From an uncultured Buttiauxella sp. (GTDB lineage: Bacteria; Pseudomonadota; Gammaproteobacteria; Enterobacterales; Enterobacteriaceae), in NCBI GenBank assembly GCA_946480445.1, contig CAMLJN010000005.1, positions 1-64,000 of the forward strand: a stretch of DNA of 64,000 bases, in the 5' to 3' direction. A program made the position numbers and the translations under genes. Below are positions 30,337 through 39,708 of this stretch, piece after piece; position 1 is the stretch's first letter, and each line of letters opens with the position of its first letter. The notes under the pieces were generated by a model. That model worked only from the letters and a program-made list of their open reading frames with translations. It ran no database searches and was not told the DNA's origin.

Positions 30337-31236
30337 ATGATTTTCAATATCCAGCGCTACTCCACCCATGATGGGCCAGGCATCCGCACCGTGGTATTCC
30401 TTAAAGGTTGCTCCCTCGGCTGCCGCTGGTGCCAGAATCCGGAAAGCCGGGCAAGATCGGAGGATATTTTATTCGATGAACGCCTCTGCCTTACCGGCTG
30501 CGAACTCTGTTCGCAGGCAGCAAGGCAGAAGATTTCACGTCCGGACGAAAAACTTATTATCGCTCGCGAAAAGCTCAGTCGTGAGGATATTACCGCTCTT
30601 ACTGACTGCTGCCCAACGCAGGCGCTGACGGTCTGCGGTGAAACACAAAGCGTGGATGCCATCATGCAAAAAGTGCTACGCGATAAGCCGTTTTACCAGC
30701 GAAGCGGCGGCGGAATAACACTTTCCGGCGGTGAACCATTTATGCAGCCTGAAATGGCGCAGGCTTTGCTGCAACGCAGTAAAGAAGCCGGTATCAACAC
30801 CGCAGTTGAATCCTGCCTCCACGTCCCCTGGAAATATATCGAGCCTTCCCTGCCCGGCCTTGATTTGCTGCTGGCAGACCTGAAGCACGTTGATAAGCAG
30901 CGTTTTCACCAGTGGACTGACGGCAACGCCGAACGCGTGCTGGATAACTTCCGTAAACTGGCAGCCCGCGGCGTGGAAATGACCATCCGCGTACCGCTAA
31001 TCCCTGATTTTAACGCCGATGAACAATCCATCCGCGCCATCAGCGACTTTGCGGCCGATGAAATCGGTGCAAGAGCCATTCATTTTTTGCCCTATCACAC
31101 CTTAGGCATCAATAAATACACCCTCCTTAATATTCCCTATCTGGCGGCGCATAACCCCCTTAACGCGCCTGAACTGCTGCACTTTGCCGAGCAATACGCC
31201 AGCCAGAAAGGAATGACTGCCTGGATTAGAGGATAA
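30337..31236 (+). CDS. glycyl-radical enzyme activating enzyme (YbiY-like)
   Basis: Radical SAM activase that installs the glycyl radical on the downstream enzyme. The 299 residues include the SAM-binding cysteines Cys25, Cys29 and Cys32 ('[11 protein letters not shown]'), an inserted ferredoxin-like segment with clustered cysteines ('CLTGCELC' and 'DCCPTQAL', about 51-93), and the '[16 protein letters not shown]' motif of the fold. It resembles E. coli YbiY (PflE). The partner begins 5 bp downstream. Oxygen-sensitive, so expected to work anaerobically. Confidence 0.9.
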   Translation: MIFNIQRYSTHDGPGIRTVVFLKGCSLGCRWCQNPESRARSEDILFDERLCLTGCELCSQAARQKISRPDEKLIIAREKLSREDITALTDCCPTQALTVCGETQSVDAIMQKVLRDKPFYQRSGGGITLSGGEPFMQPEMAQALLQRSKEAGINTAVESCLHVPWKYIEPSLPGLDLLLADLKHVDKQRFHQWTDGNAERVLDNFRKLAARGVEMTIRVPLIPDFNADEQSIRAISDFAADEIGARAIHFLPYHTLGINKYTLLNIPYLAAHNPLNAPELLHFAEQYASQKGMTAWIRG

Positions 31237-31241
31237 ACATC

Positions 31242-33671
31242 ATGACCGAACTGAACCTGAACTTTCTTAGCCCGCGCGTAAAAGCGCATAAAAAAGCCCT
31301 GATTCATATTGTGAAGCCCCCGGTATGTACCGAGCGTGCACGGCATTACACCGCTATTTATCAGCAGCATCAGGATAAGCCACTGCCGGTTCGTCGCGCG
31401 CTGGCGCTGGCACACCTTGCCAAACGAACGATCTGGATCAAACACGACGAGCTTATCATCGGCAACCAGGCAAGCCATGTGCGCGGCGCACCTTTATTCC
31501 CGGAATACACCGTGGGCTGGATTGAGAGCGAGATCGACGAGCTGGGGGACCGTCCTGGCGCAGGGTTCTCAATCTCGGATCAGGATAAAGCGGTAATGCA
31601 TGAAATTTGCCCGTGGTGGCGAGGTCAAACCGTTCAGGACCGCTGTTACGGTATGTTCACCGATGAGCAGAAAGCGCTGCTGGCCTGCGGCATCATCAAA
31701 GCCGAAGGCAATATGACGTCCGGCGATGCGCACCTGGCGGTGAATTTCCCGCTGCTGCTTGAGCTGGGGCTTGATGGCCTGCGTGCAAAAGTCGCCGAGC
31801 GCCGGGATCGCCTGCATCTGACCGACTGGGAAGACCTGCATAAAGAGCAGTTCCTGAAAGCCATTGATATTACCTTCAACGCGTTAAGCGACCATATCCT
31901 GCGCTTTGCAAGGCTTGCGAAAGAAATGGCGGGCACAGAAACCCGCGCAGCCCGTCGCGACGAGCTTCTGGCCATGGCCGAAAACTGCGAACACATCGCT
32001 CATCAGCCGCCAGAATCTTTCTGGCAGGCGCTGCAACTTTGCTATTTCGTACAGCTGGTGCTGCAAATTGAATCCAACGGACACTCTGTTTCGTTCGGTC
32101 GACTGGATCAATATCTCTACCCCTGGTATCGCCGGGACGTGGAGTTAGAACAAACCCTGGGGCGTGACCAGGCTATTGAACTGCTGCAAAGCTGCTGGCT
32201 GAAGCTGCTGGAGGTGAACAAGATTCGCTCCGGATCCCACTCCAAAGCCTCCGCCGGCAGCCCGCTCTATCAAAACGTCACCATCGGAGGCCAGGTTTTG
32301 CATAACGGTGAGGCAGTGGACGCAGTAAACCCTCTGTCTTATGCCGTGCTGGAATCTTGTGGCCAGCTGCGCTCTACGCAGCCTAACCTCAGCGTGCGTT
32401 ATCACGCGGGAATGAGCAATGACTTCCTCGATGCCTGTGTGCAGGTAATACGCTGCGGCTTCGGTATGCCAGCTTTTAACAACGATGAAATCGTTATTAA
32501 TGAATTTATCAGGCTGGGAGTAAGCCGGGAGGACGCTTACGACTATGCGGCGATCGGCTGCATCGAGACGGCCGTGGGCGGCAAATGGGGCTATCGCTGT
32601 ACCGGCATGAGTTTTATTAACTTTGCCCGCGTCATGCTGGCCACCCTGGAGCAGGGACGTGATGCCACCAGCGGGAAAGTATTCCTGCCGCAGGATAAGG
32701 CGCTTTCCGCAGGGAATTTCGCCAACTTCGAGGAGGTAATGGCAGCCTGGGATGCTCAGATTCGCTATTACACACAAAAATCCATCGAAATAGAATGCGT
32801 GGTTGATACCGTACTGGAAGAAAATGCCCACGATATTCTCTGCTCGGCGCTGGTGGATGACTGCATTGAGCGTGGTAAGAGCATCAAGCAAGGTGGTGCG
32901 AAATACGACTGGGTTTCCGGACTACAGGTAGGTATTGCAAACCTGGGCAACAGCCTCGCCGCAGTGCGTAAACTCGTCTTTGAGCAGGGCGTTATCGGTC
33001 AGCAACAGCTTGCCGCAGCGCTGGCAAGCGACTTTGAAGGGCTTAGCGGCGAGCAGCTTCGCCAGCGTTTGATTAACGGCGCCCCGAAATACGGCAACGA
33101 TGAAGATGAGGTGGATCTGCTGCTGGCCCGTGCTTATCAGAGTTATATTGATGAACTACAGCAGTATCACAATACCCGCTTTGGTCGTGGCCCGATCGGC
33201 GGAACCTACTACGCAGGCACCTCTTCGATCTCTGCCAACGTCCCTTTTGGCGCGGCAACCCAGGCAACGCCTGATGGCCGTAAGGCAACGACGCCGCTGG
33301 CCGAAGGGGCAAGCCCGGCGTCCGGTACGGACAGGCTTGGACCAACAGCCGTCATCAGCTCCGTGGGAAAACTCCCTACCAGCAAAATTTTAGGGGGCGT
33401 TTTGTTAAATCAGAAGCTTAATCCGGCAACGCTTGATAACCCTCGCGACCGTGAAAAACTGATGTTTATGCTGCGTACCTTCTTCGAAGCGCACAAAGGC
33501 TGGCATGTGCAATACAACATAGTTTCCCGCGAAACCCTGTTAGATGCCAAACAACATCCTGATAAATACCGCGACCTGGTGGTACGTGTAGCAGGTTACT
33601 CGGCATTCTTTACGGCCTTATCTCCGGACGCACAGGATGATATTATAGCCCGAACAGAACATACCCTTTGA
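31242..33671 (+). CDS. glycyl-radical enzyme, PFL2/YbiW-like
   Basis: 809-residue glycyl-radical enzyme. The radical glycine is Gly785 in '[12 protein letters not shown]'; the active-site cysteine is Cys440 in '[10 protein letters not shown]', with the single-Cys-then-Glu pattern of the diol/glycerol dehydratase-like and PFL2 group in place of the Cys-Cys of true pyruvate formate-lyase. The length and neighbours match E. coli YbiW. Its substrate is not established; annotation as formate acetyltransferase would be unsafe. It lies between its activase and yciT. Confidence 0.9.
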   Translation: MTELNLNFLSPRVKAHKKALIHIVKPPVCTERARHYTAIYQQHQDKPLPVRRALALAHLAKRTIWIKHDELIIGNQASHVRGAPLFPEYTVGWIESEIDELGDRPGAGFSISDQDKAVMHEICPWWRGQTVQDRCYGMFTDEQKALLACGIIKAEGNMTSGDAHLAVNFPLLLELGLDGLRAKVAERRDRLHLTDWEDLHKEQFLKAIDITFNALSDHILRFARLAKEMAGTETRAARRDELLAMAENCEHIAHQPPESFWQALQLCYFVQLVLQIESNGHSVSFGRLDQYLYPWYRRDVELEQTLGRDQAIELLQSCWLKLLEVNKIRSGSHSKASAGSPLYQNVTIGGQVLHNGEAVDAVNPLSYAVLESCGQLRSTQPNLSVRYHAGMSNDFLDACVQVIRCGFGMPAFNNDEIVINEFIRLGVSREDAYDYAAIGCIETAVGGKWGYRCTGMSFINFARVMLATLEQGRDATSGKVFLPQDKALSAGNFANFEEVMAAWDAQIRYYTQKSIEIECVVDTVLEENAHDILCSALVDDCIERGKSIKQGGAKYDWVSGLQVGIANLGNSLAAVRKLVFEQGVIGQQQLAAALASDFEGLSGEQLRQRLINGAPKYGNDEDEVDLLLARAYQSYIDELQQYHNTRFGRGPIGGTYYAGTSSISANVPFGAATQATPDGRKATTPLAEGASPASGTDRLGPTAVISSVGKLPTSKILGGVLLNQKLNPATLDNPRDREKLMFMLRTFFEAHKGWHVQYNIVSRETLLDAKQHPDKYRDLVVRVAGYSAFFTALSPDAQDDIIARTEHTL

Positions 33672-33678
33672 CGACTCA

Positions 33679-33700
33679 GGCGGTGGCAACGGCCACCGCC
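33679..33700 (+). other. hairpin between the glycyl-radical gene and yciT
   Basis: GGCGGTGGC / GCCACCGCC with a 4-nt loop, 7 bp after the stop and 14 bp before the yciT ATG. No T-run. It would occlude the yciT start region if transcribed from upstream. Confidence 0.5.
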
Positions 33701-33714
33701 CCAAATTGGCTGAC

Positions 33715-34473
33715 ATGAATTCCAGACAACAAATCATATTACAGATGGTTATCGATCGGGGCCGCATGAGCGTGACCGAACTGGCCAAAACCACCGGCGT
33801 TTCCGAAGTGACTATTCGTCAGGATCTCAACCTTCTGGAAAAGCGTAGCTATTTGCGACGTGCGCATGGTTACGCCGTTCCTCTGGACAGCGATGACGTC
33901 GAAACCCGCATGATGAATAACTACACTCTGAAGCTTAATCTTGCGGAATATGCAGCTTCGCTGGTTAACGACGGTGAGACGGTCTTCATCGAAAATGGCA
34001 GCAGCAATGCCCTACTCGCCCGCACCCTTGCCGAACATAAACGCATAACGCTCATTACCGTAAGCAGCTACATTGCCCATCTGCTTAAAGACACGGAGTG
34101 CGAAGTGATTTTGCTCGGCGGTATCTATCAGAAAAAGAGTGAGAGCATGGTAGGCCCGCTAACTCGTCAGTTCATCCAGCAGGTCCATTTCAGCAAGGCT
34201 TTTATTGGCATAGATGGATTCCTGCCCGAAACCGGTTTTACCAGCCGGGATATGATGCGTGCGGATGTGGTGAATGCCGTGCTGGAAAAAGGAAGCGAGG
34301 CCATCGTGCTAACCGACAGCAGCAAGTTTGGCGTCATCCATCCTTATACGTTAGGCCCTGTCGCACAATTCAATCGGGTTATTACCGACGACGGGCTGAG
34401 CGAGGCAACGAGCCAGCTGCTTCAGGACAGCGGTATGCAGGTCGATATTGTCAGGCAGTTTCCTCTGAGCTAA
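33715..34473 (+). CDS. yciT: DeoR-family regulator YciT
   Basis: DeoR-type repressor of 252 residues (E. coli YciT 249). N-terminal HTH '[35 protein letters not shown]' region (about 18-52), then the DeoR sugar-phosphate sensor domain ('[14 protein letters not shown]', '[18 protein letters not shown]', 'AFIGIDGF', 'VLTDSSKFG'). The ATG at 33715 (MNSRQQ) fits homology; no good ribosome site is seen, and a TTG lies 9 bp upstream. Its target is unknown in E. coli; here its position suggests control of the adjacent fsaA/glycyl-radical genes. Confidence 0.9.
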   Translation: MNSRQQIILQMVIDRGRMSVTELAKTTGVSEVTIRQDLNLLEKRSYLRRAHGYAVPLDSDDVETRMMNNYTLKLNLAEYAASLVNDGETVFIENGSSNALLARTLAEHKRITLITVSSYIAHLLKDTECEVILLGGIYQKKSESMVGPLTRQFIQQVHFSKAFIGIDGFLPETGFTSRDMMRADVVNAVLEKGSEAIVLTDSSKFGVIHPYTLGPVAQFNRVITDDGLSEATSQLLQDSGMQVDIVRQFPLS

Positions 34474-34730
34474 GCCCCGCCTCCGCGCGGCTTGCTCCGG
34501 CAGCAAACTGCGCGGCTATCAGATTATTCCTGCCTGCCATTTAAGAGTTTTTACCTGTTGTAATTTCCTGCAAAAATTAGAATATTTATTAGCGATATAA
34601 CAGGAAGTGATAATCACCTGCGTTATCTTTTAGGTCTGTATCGCCACAAGGTTTCACGGCAACTCCGTTTAAGACACTATACTTACAGGGAGACTTCTAT
34701 CCGTGAATCAATTATTCAGGAGAAAGTAAA

Positions 34731-34949
34731 ATGACCTTAAATAACAAAAAAATTGCCGCTGTGATGCTGGCTCTTACCGTAGCAATGTCCCTAAGCGCCT
34801 GCTCAAACTGGTCCAAACGCGATCGTAATACCGCGCTGGGCGCTGGTGCCGGTGCCGTCGGTGGCGCAGTCTTAACCGATGGTAGCGCCCTCGGTACGCT
34901 GGGCGGTGCAGCGGTAGGTGGCATTATCGGTCACCAGGTCGGCAAATAA
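34731..34949 (+). CDS. osmB: osmotically inducible lipoprotein OsmB
   Basis: Outer-membrane lipoprotein of the RpoS/Rcs stress responses; 72 residues as in E. coli. Signal peptide with lipobox 'LSAC' (Cys24), then the glycine-zipper 'GAGAGAVGGAVL' and 'GTLGGAAVGGIIGHQVG'. AGGAGAAAG precedes the ATG. It is followed by a strong bidirectional hairpin shared with yciH. Confidence 0.95.
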   Translation: MTLNNKKIAAVMLALTVAMSLSACSNWSKRDRNTALGAGAGAVGGAVLTDGSALGTLGGAAVGGIIGHQVGK

Positions 34950-35022
34950 GGCATGATGCCAGCAAAAGCTGAGAAGCTTTGACGAAGAGATAAAGGTTTC
35001 GACTTTCAGGTCTACAGCAGTC

Positions 35023-35060
35023 AAAAAAAAGGCCACGGAGAATTCCGTGGCCTTACTTTT
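35023..35060. terminator. bidirectional terminator between osmB and yciH
   Basis: GGCCACGG / CCGTGGCC, 8-bp perfect stem, 6-nt loop. The minus strand has eight Ts after it (yciH side); the plus strand has TTACTTTTT (osmB side). Confidence 0.85.
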
Positions 35061-35079
35061 TAGCTGACCGATAAAGCTA

Positions 35080-35406
35080 TTACCCACCGGCCAGTTTGAC
35101 TTTCATTCCTTTCGCTTCCAGCAATGATTTAATCAGATCGCGCTTGTCGCCCTGAATCTCAATCACACCGTCTTTAACCGCCCCGCCGCAGCCACATTTT
35201 TTTTTCAACTCGGCCGCCAGAGAAGCTAATGCGGCATCATCGGCATCCACACCGCTAATCAGGCACACACCTTTGCCTTTACGGCCGCTGGTCTGACGCT
35301 GTATACGCACAATACCATCGCCTTTGGGGCGAACAGCTTCGGCTTTCGGTTCGTCGATACGCCCCGTTGCGGTGGAATAAACCAGACGGCTGTTATCATC
35401 TTTCAT
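35080..35406 (-). CDS. yciH: SUI1/eIF1-family translation factor homologue YciH
   Basis: 108-residue protein of the eIF1/SUI1 fold, able to discriminate start codons in vitro in E. coli and linked to stress translation. Motifs 'KGKGVCLISGVD', 'LKKKCGCGGAVKDGVIEIQG' and 'LLEAKGMKVKLAGG' are present. It starts 2 bp after the pyrF stop, so the two are translated together. Confidence 0.95.
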   Translation of the reverse strand: MKDDNSRLVYSTATGRIDEPKAEAVRPKGDGIVRIQRQTSGRKGKGVCLISGVDADDAALASLAAELKKKCGCGGAVKDGVIEIQGDKRDLIKSLLEAKGMKVKLAGG

Positions 35407-35408
35407 TT

Positions 35409-36146
35409 TCAGGCTCCCTGTTTTAGCGAAGCGCGAATGTCACGCAGCGTTTGTGCCGGATCGGCGGATTGGGTAATCGGACGCCCGATAACCATATAGT
35501 CCACACCGGCTGATTGTGCAGCCACCGGCGTCATGATGCGGCGCTGATCGCCTGCATCGCTACCGGCTGGCCGAATACCCGGCGTGACCAGCTTAAAACC
35601 CTGACCCAGTTCACTTTTGAAGCGTACCGCTTCATGAGCAGAACAAACGACGCCATCAAGGCCGCAATGCTGAGTCAAACGCGCCAGACGCTCGGCGTAC
35701 TCCGCCGGGCTAACAGTAATACCAAGATCGACTAAGTCGCTGGCTTCCATGCTGGTCAGTACTGTTACTGCAATCAACAGCGGAGCCTCTTTACCAAAGG
35801 GATTCAGGGCTTCGCGAGCAGCGCTCATCATGCGCGCCCCGCCGCTGGCGTGCACGTTGACCATCCACACACCAAGCTCGGCTGCGGCCGCAACCGCGCG
35901 CGCCGTGGTATTTGGAATGTCATGGAATTTCAGATCGAGAAAGACCTCGAAGCCACGTAGCTGGAGGTCAGAAACGAACTGCGGGCCAAACAGCGTGAAC
36001 ATCTCTTTGCCCACCTTTAACCGGCAGTCCTGCGGATCAATTTTGTCGACGAAAGCCAGGGCGCTATCACGCTTGTCGTAATCGAGCGCGACGACAATCG
36101 GTGAATCGGTCACAACGCGGGAGGAGGAAGATGCGGTTGAATTCAT
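35409..36146 (-). CDS. pyrF: orotidine 5'-phosphate decarboxylase
   Basis: Last step of UMP synthesis. The 245 residues (E. coli 245) include the catalytic Lys/Asp array '[13 protein letters not shown]' and the phosphate-binding 'VTPGIRP' and 'VIGRPITQS'. It is followed by yciH with a 2-bp gap, and lies downstream of lapAB across a 314-bp gap. Confidence 0.98.
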   Translation of the reverse strand: MNSTASSSSRVVTDSPIVVALDYDKRDSALAFVDKIDPQDCRLKVGKEMFTLFGPQFVSDLQLRGFEVFLDLKFHDIPNTTARAVAAAAELGVWMVNVHASGGARMMSAAREALNPFGKEAPLLIAVTVLTSMEASDLVDLGITVSPAEYAERLARLTQHCGLDGVVCSAHEAVRFKSELGQGFKLVTPGIRPAGSDAGDQRRIMTPVAAQSAGVDYMVIGRPITQSADPAQTLRDIRASLKQGA

Positions 36147-36460
36147 GGCTAAACCTTCTGACTGTTGGGCACCGACGCGGCGCGGAGATAAACGGCAAGC
36201 ATTCTACCCGCCACCCCAATAAAATTACAGTTGCCATTGCCCCTGCGGAGCAATAAGTGCTCGGTGCCTGAAGAGGGAGCGGTAATAATCAACAAGTATG
36301 TTGTAACTAAAGTGCGGACTTTTTTAAAAATCAGCGCCGTTATATTGCCCTACGGGTGACAACACTCCTCTTATCGCAGAATGTGCCTGTCACCCTTTAG
36401 CAGGCAATGAAAATCAACGTTTTGATTTCCAGCCACTTAGTCTTTGCCCGGCAAGACAGG
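36147..36460. other. lapB-pyrF intergenic region
   Basis: 314 bp containing the pyrF promoter side. A TAGAAT word (minus strand, 36206-36201) could be its -10 but no good -35 is at the right distance. No ORF or strong hairpin is seen. Confidence 0.4.
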
Positions 36461-37630
36461 CTATTGCCCGTCCAGCCCGCGAATAGGCTTCACCGTCGAC
36501 CACGCCCTGCACGATGGGCAGTGCCAGTACATTGTGAAAGCGGTAAAACCACATTTCTGACAGCGGTAGCGCGGCTTGGTACGGACCTGCTCCCCCACCA
36601 TATCACGCAGAACAATCAGGCTCTCTTTCGCTCGCCCTTCTTCCGCCTCCTGCAGATGGTAATCAATCAGGCGATGGAAGACGCGCATGGTCGGGTGGCG
36701 TTGCAGCTGGCGGTTAATATAAACCTGCGCAGTGTCGGCCCCTTCTTTCTGCTCCAGGATACCCGCCAGCATCAGCTCGGCCACGGCCCCCGTGTTTTCT
36801 TCCACGCAGCGTTTGAGGAAGGCTTCCCACTCCTGTGGCTTTTCAAGCTGCTGGAAACAAACCTGCAGCATTTCCAGCGTCTCGCTGACCAGCTCGCTGT
36901 CCTGATCGATGACCCTCTGCAACGTCTCTACGGCTTTGGCATACTCGCCTTTCGCCATAAAGATACGCCCCATCATGATGGAAACGCGTGCACAATTTTT
37001 GTCTGCCGCCGCGCCTTTCTTTAACAGTGACATGGCGCGGTCGAGGTCATCACTGCCCATCAGCTGCAGGGCAAGTTCACAGTAAAAATGGGCGATCTCA
37101 GTACGCTGTTTGTCTTTTCCCAGCTTGACCAGACGTTCAGCAACATCGATCGCTTTCTGCCAGTCGCTGGTTGCCTGGTGAATAAGCAGCAGCTGTTGCA
37201 ACGCACCGATACGGAAATCTGTTTCGTCCACCAGCTGAGCAAACATATCTTCTGCCCGGTCATACAGCCCGGCGGCCATATAATCACGCCCCAGCTGCTG
37301 TACGGCCAGCAGACGTTGTTCATAGGTCAGCGAGGCGCTTTCCATTAAAGACTGGTGGATACGAATGGCGCGATCTACTTCGCCACGTGAGCGAAACAGG
37401 TTACCCAGCGTCAGGTGGGCCTCGACGGTACTCGTGTCTTCCTTAAGCATATCGAGGAAGAGATCGACAGCTTTATCTTGCTGATTGGACAGCAGGAAGT
37501 TAACCCCGGCAACATAGTCGCGCGACAGGCGGTTAGCTTCCTGTTGTTTGTCCTGATGTACACTTCTGCGCCCCATGTACCAGCCGTAAGCGGCGGCCAC
37601 AGGCAACAACAGAAACAGCAGCTCCAGCAT
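36461..37630 (-). CDS. lapB: lipopolysaccharide assembly protein LapB
   Basis: Inner-membrane-anchored TPR protein (389 residues) that, with FtsH, controls LpxC turnover and so the rate of LPS synthesis. One N-terminal membrane helix (about 1-18), some nine TPR-like repeats, and a C-terminal rubredoxin-type metal site 'CQKCGF ... CPSC'. lapA is 6 bp upstream, so they form an operon. Confidence 0.97.
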   Translation of the reverse strand: MLELLFLLLPVAAAYGWYMGRRSVHQDKQQEANRLSRDYVAGVNFLLSNQQDKAVDLFLDMLKEDTSTVEAHLTLGNLFRSRGEVDRAIRIHQSLMESASLTYEQRLLAVQQLGRDYMAAGLYDRAEDMFAQLVDETDFRIGALQQLLLIHQATSDWQKAIDVAERLVKLGKDKQRTEIAHFYCELALQLMGSDDLDRAMSLLKKGAAADKNCARVSIMMGRIFMAKGEYAKAVETLQRVIDQDSELVSETLEMLQVCFQQLEKPQEWEAFLKRCVEENTGAVAELMLAGILEQKEGADTAQVYINRQLQRHPTMRVFHRLIDYHLQEAEEGRAKESLIVLRDMVGEQVRTKPRYRCQKCGFTAFTMYWHCPSCRAWSTVKPIRGLDGQ

Positions 37631-37636
37631 AGGGGG

Positions 37637-37942
37637 TTATTCCTTCACAGCCGGAACGGTAGAGTCTGGCACGACAGGTTCCGCAGTGACCTGCTGCTCA
37701 AGGCGCTTGATTTTACGCTCGGCGCGCGCAAGAGAAATGCGTACGCGCAGCCAGAACAAGCTACAAATCAGCCAGCCGATGATAAAGCCCGCGGCAAACA
37801 ACGTAGCCAGCAGCGTTGAGACTCGATATTCGCCCTGCGCCAGCAAATAATTAAAATTGACTACCTGATCGTTTTGCGCGCCTAAAGTGACGGAAACCAC
37901 AAAGATCGCCAGCACCAGTAAGAAAATGAATAAATATTTCAC
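37637..37942 (-). CDS. lapA: lipopolysaccharide assembly protein LapA
   Basis: 101-residue inner-membrane protein with two membrane segments (about 2-22 and 43-66), a DUF1049 domain and a short cytoplasmic coiled coil ('ARAERKIKRLEQQV'). Partner of LapB, encoded just upstream of it. Confidence 0.95.
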   Translation of the reverse strand: MKYLFIFLLVLAIFVVSVTLGAQNDQVVNFNYLLAQGEYRVSTLLATLFAAGFIIGWLICSLFWLRVRISLARAERKIKRLEQQVTAEPVVPDSTVPAVKE

Positions 37943-38079
37943 ATTACTTCCCGTTATGTGGTCTTACGCGACGGTTAAGTCCTAATGTTTTCCAACGGTA
38001 TAAACTACCATTTCCCGCGAGTCCGGGGAATCCATTAGCGACGTCCAATTTATAAGAAATGGGGCTTAACTTGAAAATC

Positions 38080-38844
38080 TCAAGGCACCTCGTCCCTTTC
38101 GGCTATTTCTTCAGCTTCTTCAGGCGGCGGAGTAAGCGGCACGCAGAACCTTTCAGTAAGCCAGGTGGCCAGCGTCACCAGCAGCCAGGATAACAAGGTG
38201 GCAACGGCCAAATCTCGCGGCCAGTGCATACCCAGCAGCAGTCGGCTGCCCATTACGCCGGTCGCCCAGACCAGCAGGAATACCAGGGTAAATGTCCTTC
38301 GGCGCGGCCACAGTAAACCAACCCCCAACAATGCCCAACTTGCCGCGAACATCGTGTGGCCAGAAGGGAAAGCAAAGCCGGTCTCTTTTTGCCAGTGTTT
38401 ACGTAGCCAGCCCGGCACCTCAGTGTTGCTGGCAAGCTGGGTTTTGACCAGCTCACTGCGCTGTTTACGCTTTAAATTGTAGAACTCATCGGTGGGAACA
38501 TGCTGCGTTTTTTCAAGCCAGACCACGAAAGGTCGTGGCTCCTGCACCCGATCTTTGATAGCGGACTTCAACGTTTGCCCAAGAAGGATCACCGCGGCCA
38601 GGATGGCGAAGAGCATGATGGCCGCTTTCAGACGGAACCTTAAGCACCATAAAAACCAGCCGCACAGCAAAACGTGAGTGATAATTCCCCAGGGCTGTGT
38701 GACCGTTTCAGTTATCCAGTACAGCATCTTTAACCAGGCGCTGTTGCCGCCCGGCGCCCACTGCCAGCCTGAAAGCCAAACGGTTAACGGCATGATTAAC
38801 AGCAACCCCGCACCCACCGTCGTTCGTTTTGCTATTGCTCGCAT
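38080..38844 (-). CDS. pgpB: phosphatidylglycerophosphatase B / undecaprenyl pyrophosphatase
   Basis: PAP2-family membrane phosphatase (254 residues, six membrane segments) acting on phosphatidylglycerophosphate and undecaprenyl pyrophosphate. The three phosphatase motifs are present: 'KDRVQEPRP', 'PSGHTMFAASW' and 'SRLLLGMHWPRDL' (catalytic His). Divergent from ribA. Confidence 0.96.
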   Translation of the reverse strand: MRAIAKRTTVGAGLLLIMPLTVWLSGWQWAPGGNSAWLKMLYWITETVTQPWGIITHVLLCGWFLWCLRFRLKAAIMLFAILAAVILLGQTLKSAIKDRVQEPRPFVVWLEKTQHVPTDEFYNLKRKQRSELVKTQLASNTEVPGWLRKHWQKETGFAFPSGHTMFAASWALLGVGLLWPRRRTFTLVFLLVWATGVMGSRLLLGMHWPRDLAVATLLSWLLVTLATWLTERFCVPLTPPPEEAEEIAERDEVP

Positions 38845-39054
38845 CCTTTATCCTTAAGAGTCAACGTCATCCAAGGATAACCGAAAAAGTGCACTGAAGG
38901 GTAAACGACAGCGCCAACAAAGAGTAAAAATAGCCGCCCGCCCGCGTCATTAGGCGAAGTCTTCTGCGTTGTGGCAAAATAGCCGATAATAATGCACAGG
39001 CCAGAATGCTGGCAGGCACCTGAGGGTGTCAATAATTAGGACCTGGAGAATCAC

Positions 39055-39645
39055 ATGCAGCTTAAACGTGTGGCAGAAGCCAAACTGCCAACCCCATGGG
39101 GCGATTTCCTGATGGTGGGTTTTGAAGAACTGGCAACCGGGCAGGATCATGTGGCCCTGGTTTTTGGCGATATTACCGGGGAAGAGTCCGTTCTGGCCCG
39201 GGTTCACTCCGAGTGCCTGACGGGCGACGCCCTGTTTAGCCTGCGCTGCGACTGTGGTTTTCAGCTAGAGGCCGCGCTGGCCCATATCGCCGAGGAAGGC
39301 CGCGGCGTGCTGCTTTATCATCGTCAGGAAGGCCGGAATATTGGTTTGCTAAATAAGATCCGCGCGTATGCGTTGCAGGACGAAGGCTATGACACTGTAG
39401 AAGCGAACCACCAGCTTGGTTTCGCCGCTGACGAACGCGACTTTACCCTGTGTGCCGATATGTTCAAATTACTGGGCGTGGATGCGGTTCGCCTGCTGAC
39501 AAACAATCCTAAAAAGGTCGAAATTCTTAGCGAAGCCGGCATCAATATTGTAGAGCGCGTGCCGCTTATCGTGGGCCGCAATCCTAAGAACGAACATTAT
39601 CTGGATACCAAAGCCGCTAAAATGGGCCATTTGCTTTCAGAGTAA
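39055..39645 (+). CDS. ribA: GTP cyclohydrolase II
   Basis: First committed step of riboflavin synthesis: GTP to diaminohydroxyphosphoribosylaminopyrimidine. The 196 residues equal E. coli. Zinc cysteines Cys54, Cys65 and Cys67 are in '[20 protein letters not shown]'; the catalytic region is '[15 protein letters not shown]'. Single gene, convergent with acnA. Confidence 0.98.
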   Translation: MQLKRVAEAKLPTPWGDFLMVGFEELATGQDHVALVFGDITGEESVLARVHSECLTGDALFSLRCDCGFQLEAALAHIAEEGRGVLLYHRQEGRNIGLLNKIRAYALQDEGYDTVEANHQLGFAADERDFTLCADMFKLLGVDAVRLLTNNPKKVEILSEAGINIVERVPLIVGRNPKNEHYLDTKAAKMGHLLSE

Positions 39646-39676
39646 AGACCGTTGAGAGTAGCGTACTGAAATCCTG

Positions 39677-39708
39677 AAAAAGACGCCCCGCGCCGGGGGC
39701 GTCTTTTT
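39677..39708. terminator. bidirectional terminator between ribA and acnA
   Basis: AAAAAGACGCCCC / GGGGCGTCTTTTT stem. It serves ribA on the plus strand, and its T-run overlaps the acnA stop codon (TAA at 39709-39707), from which the minus-strand hairpin also reads. Confidence 0.85.
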
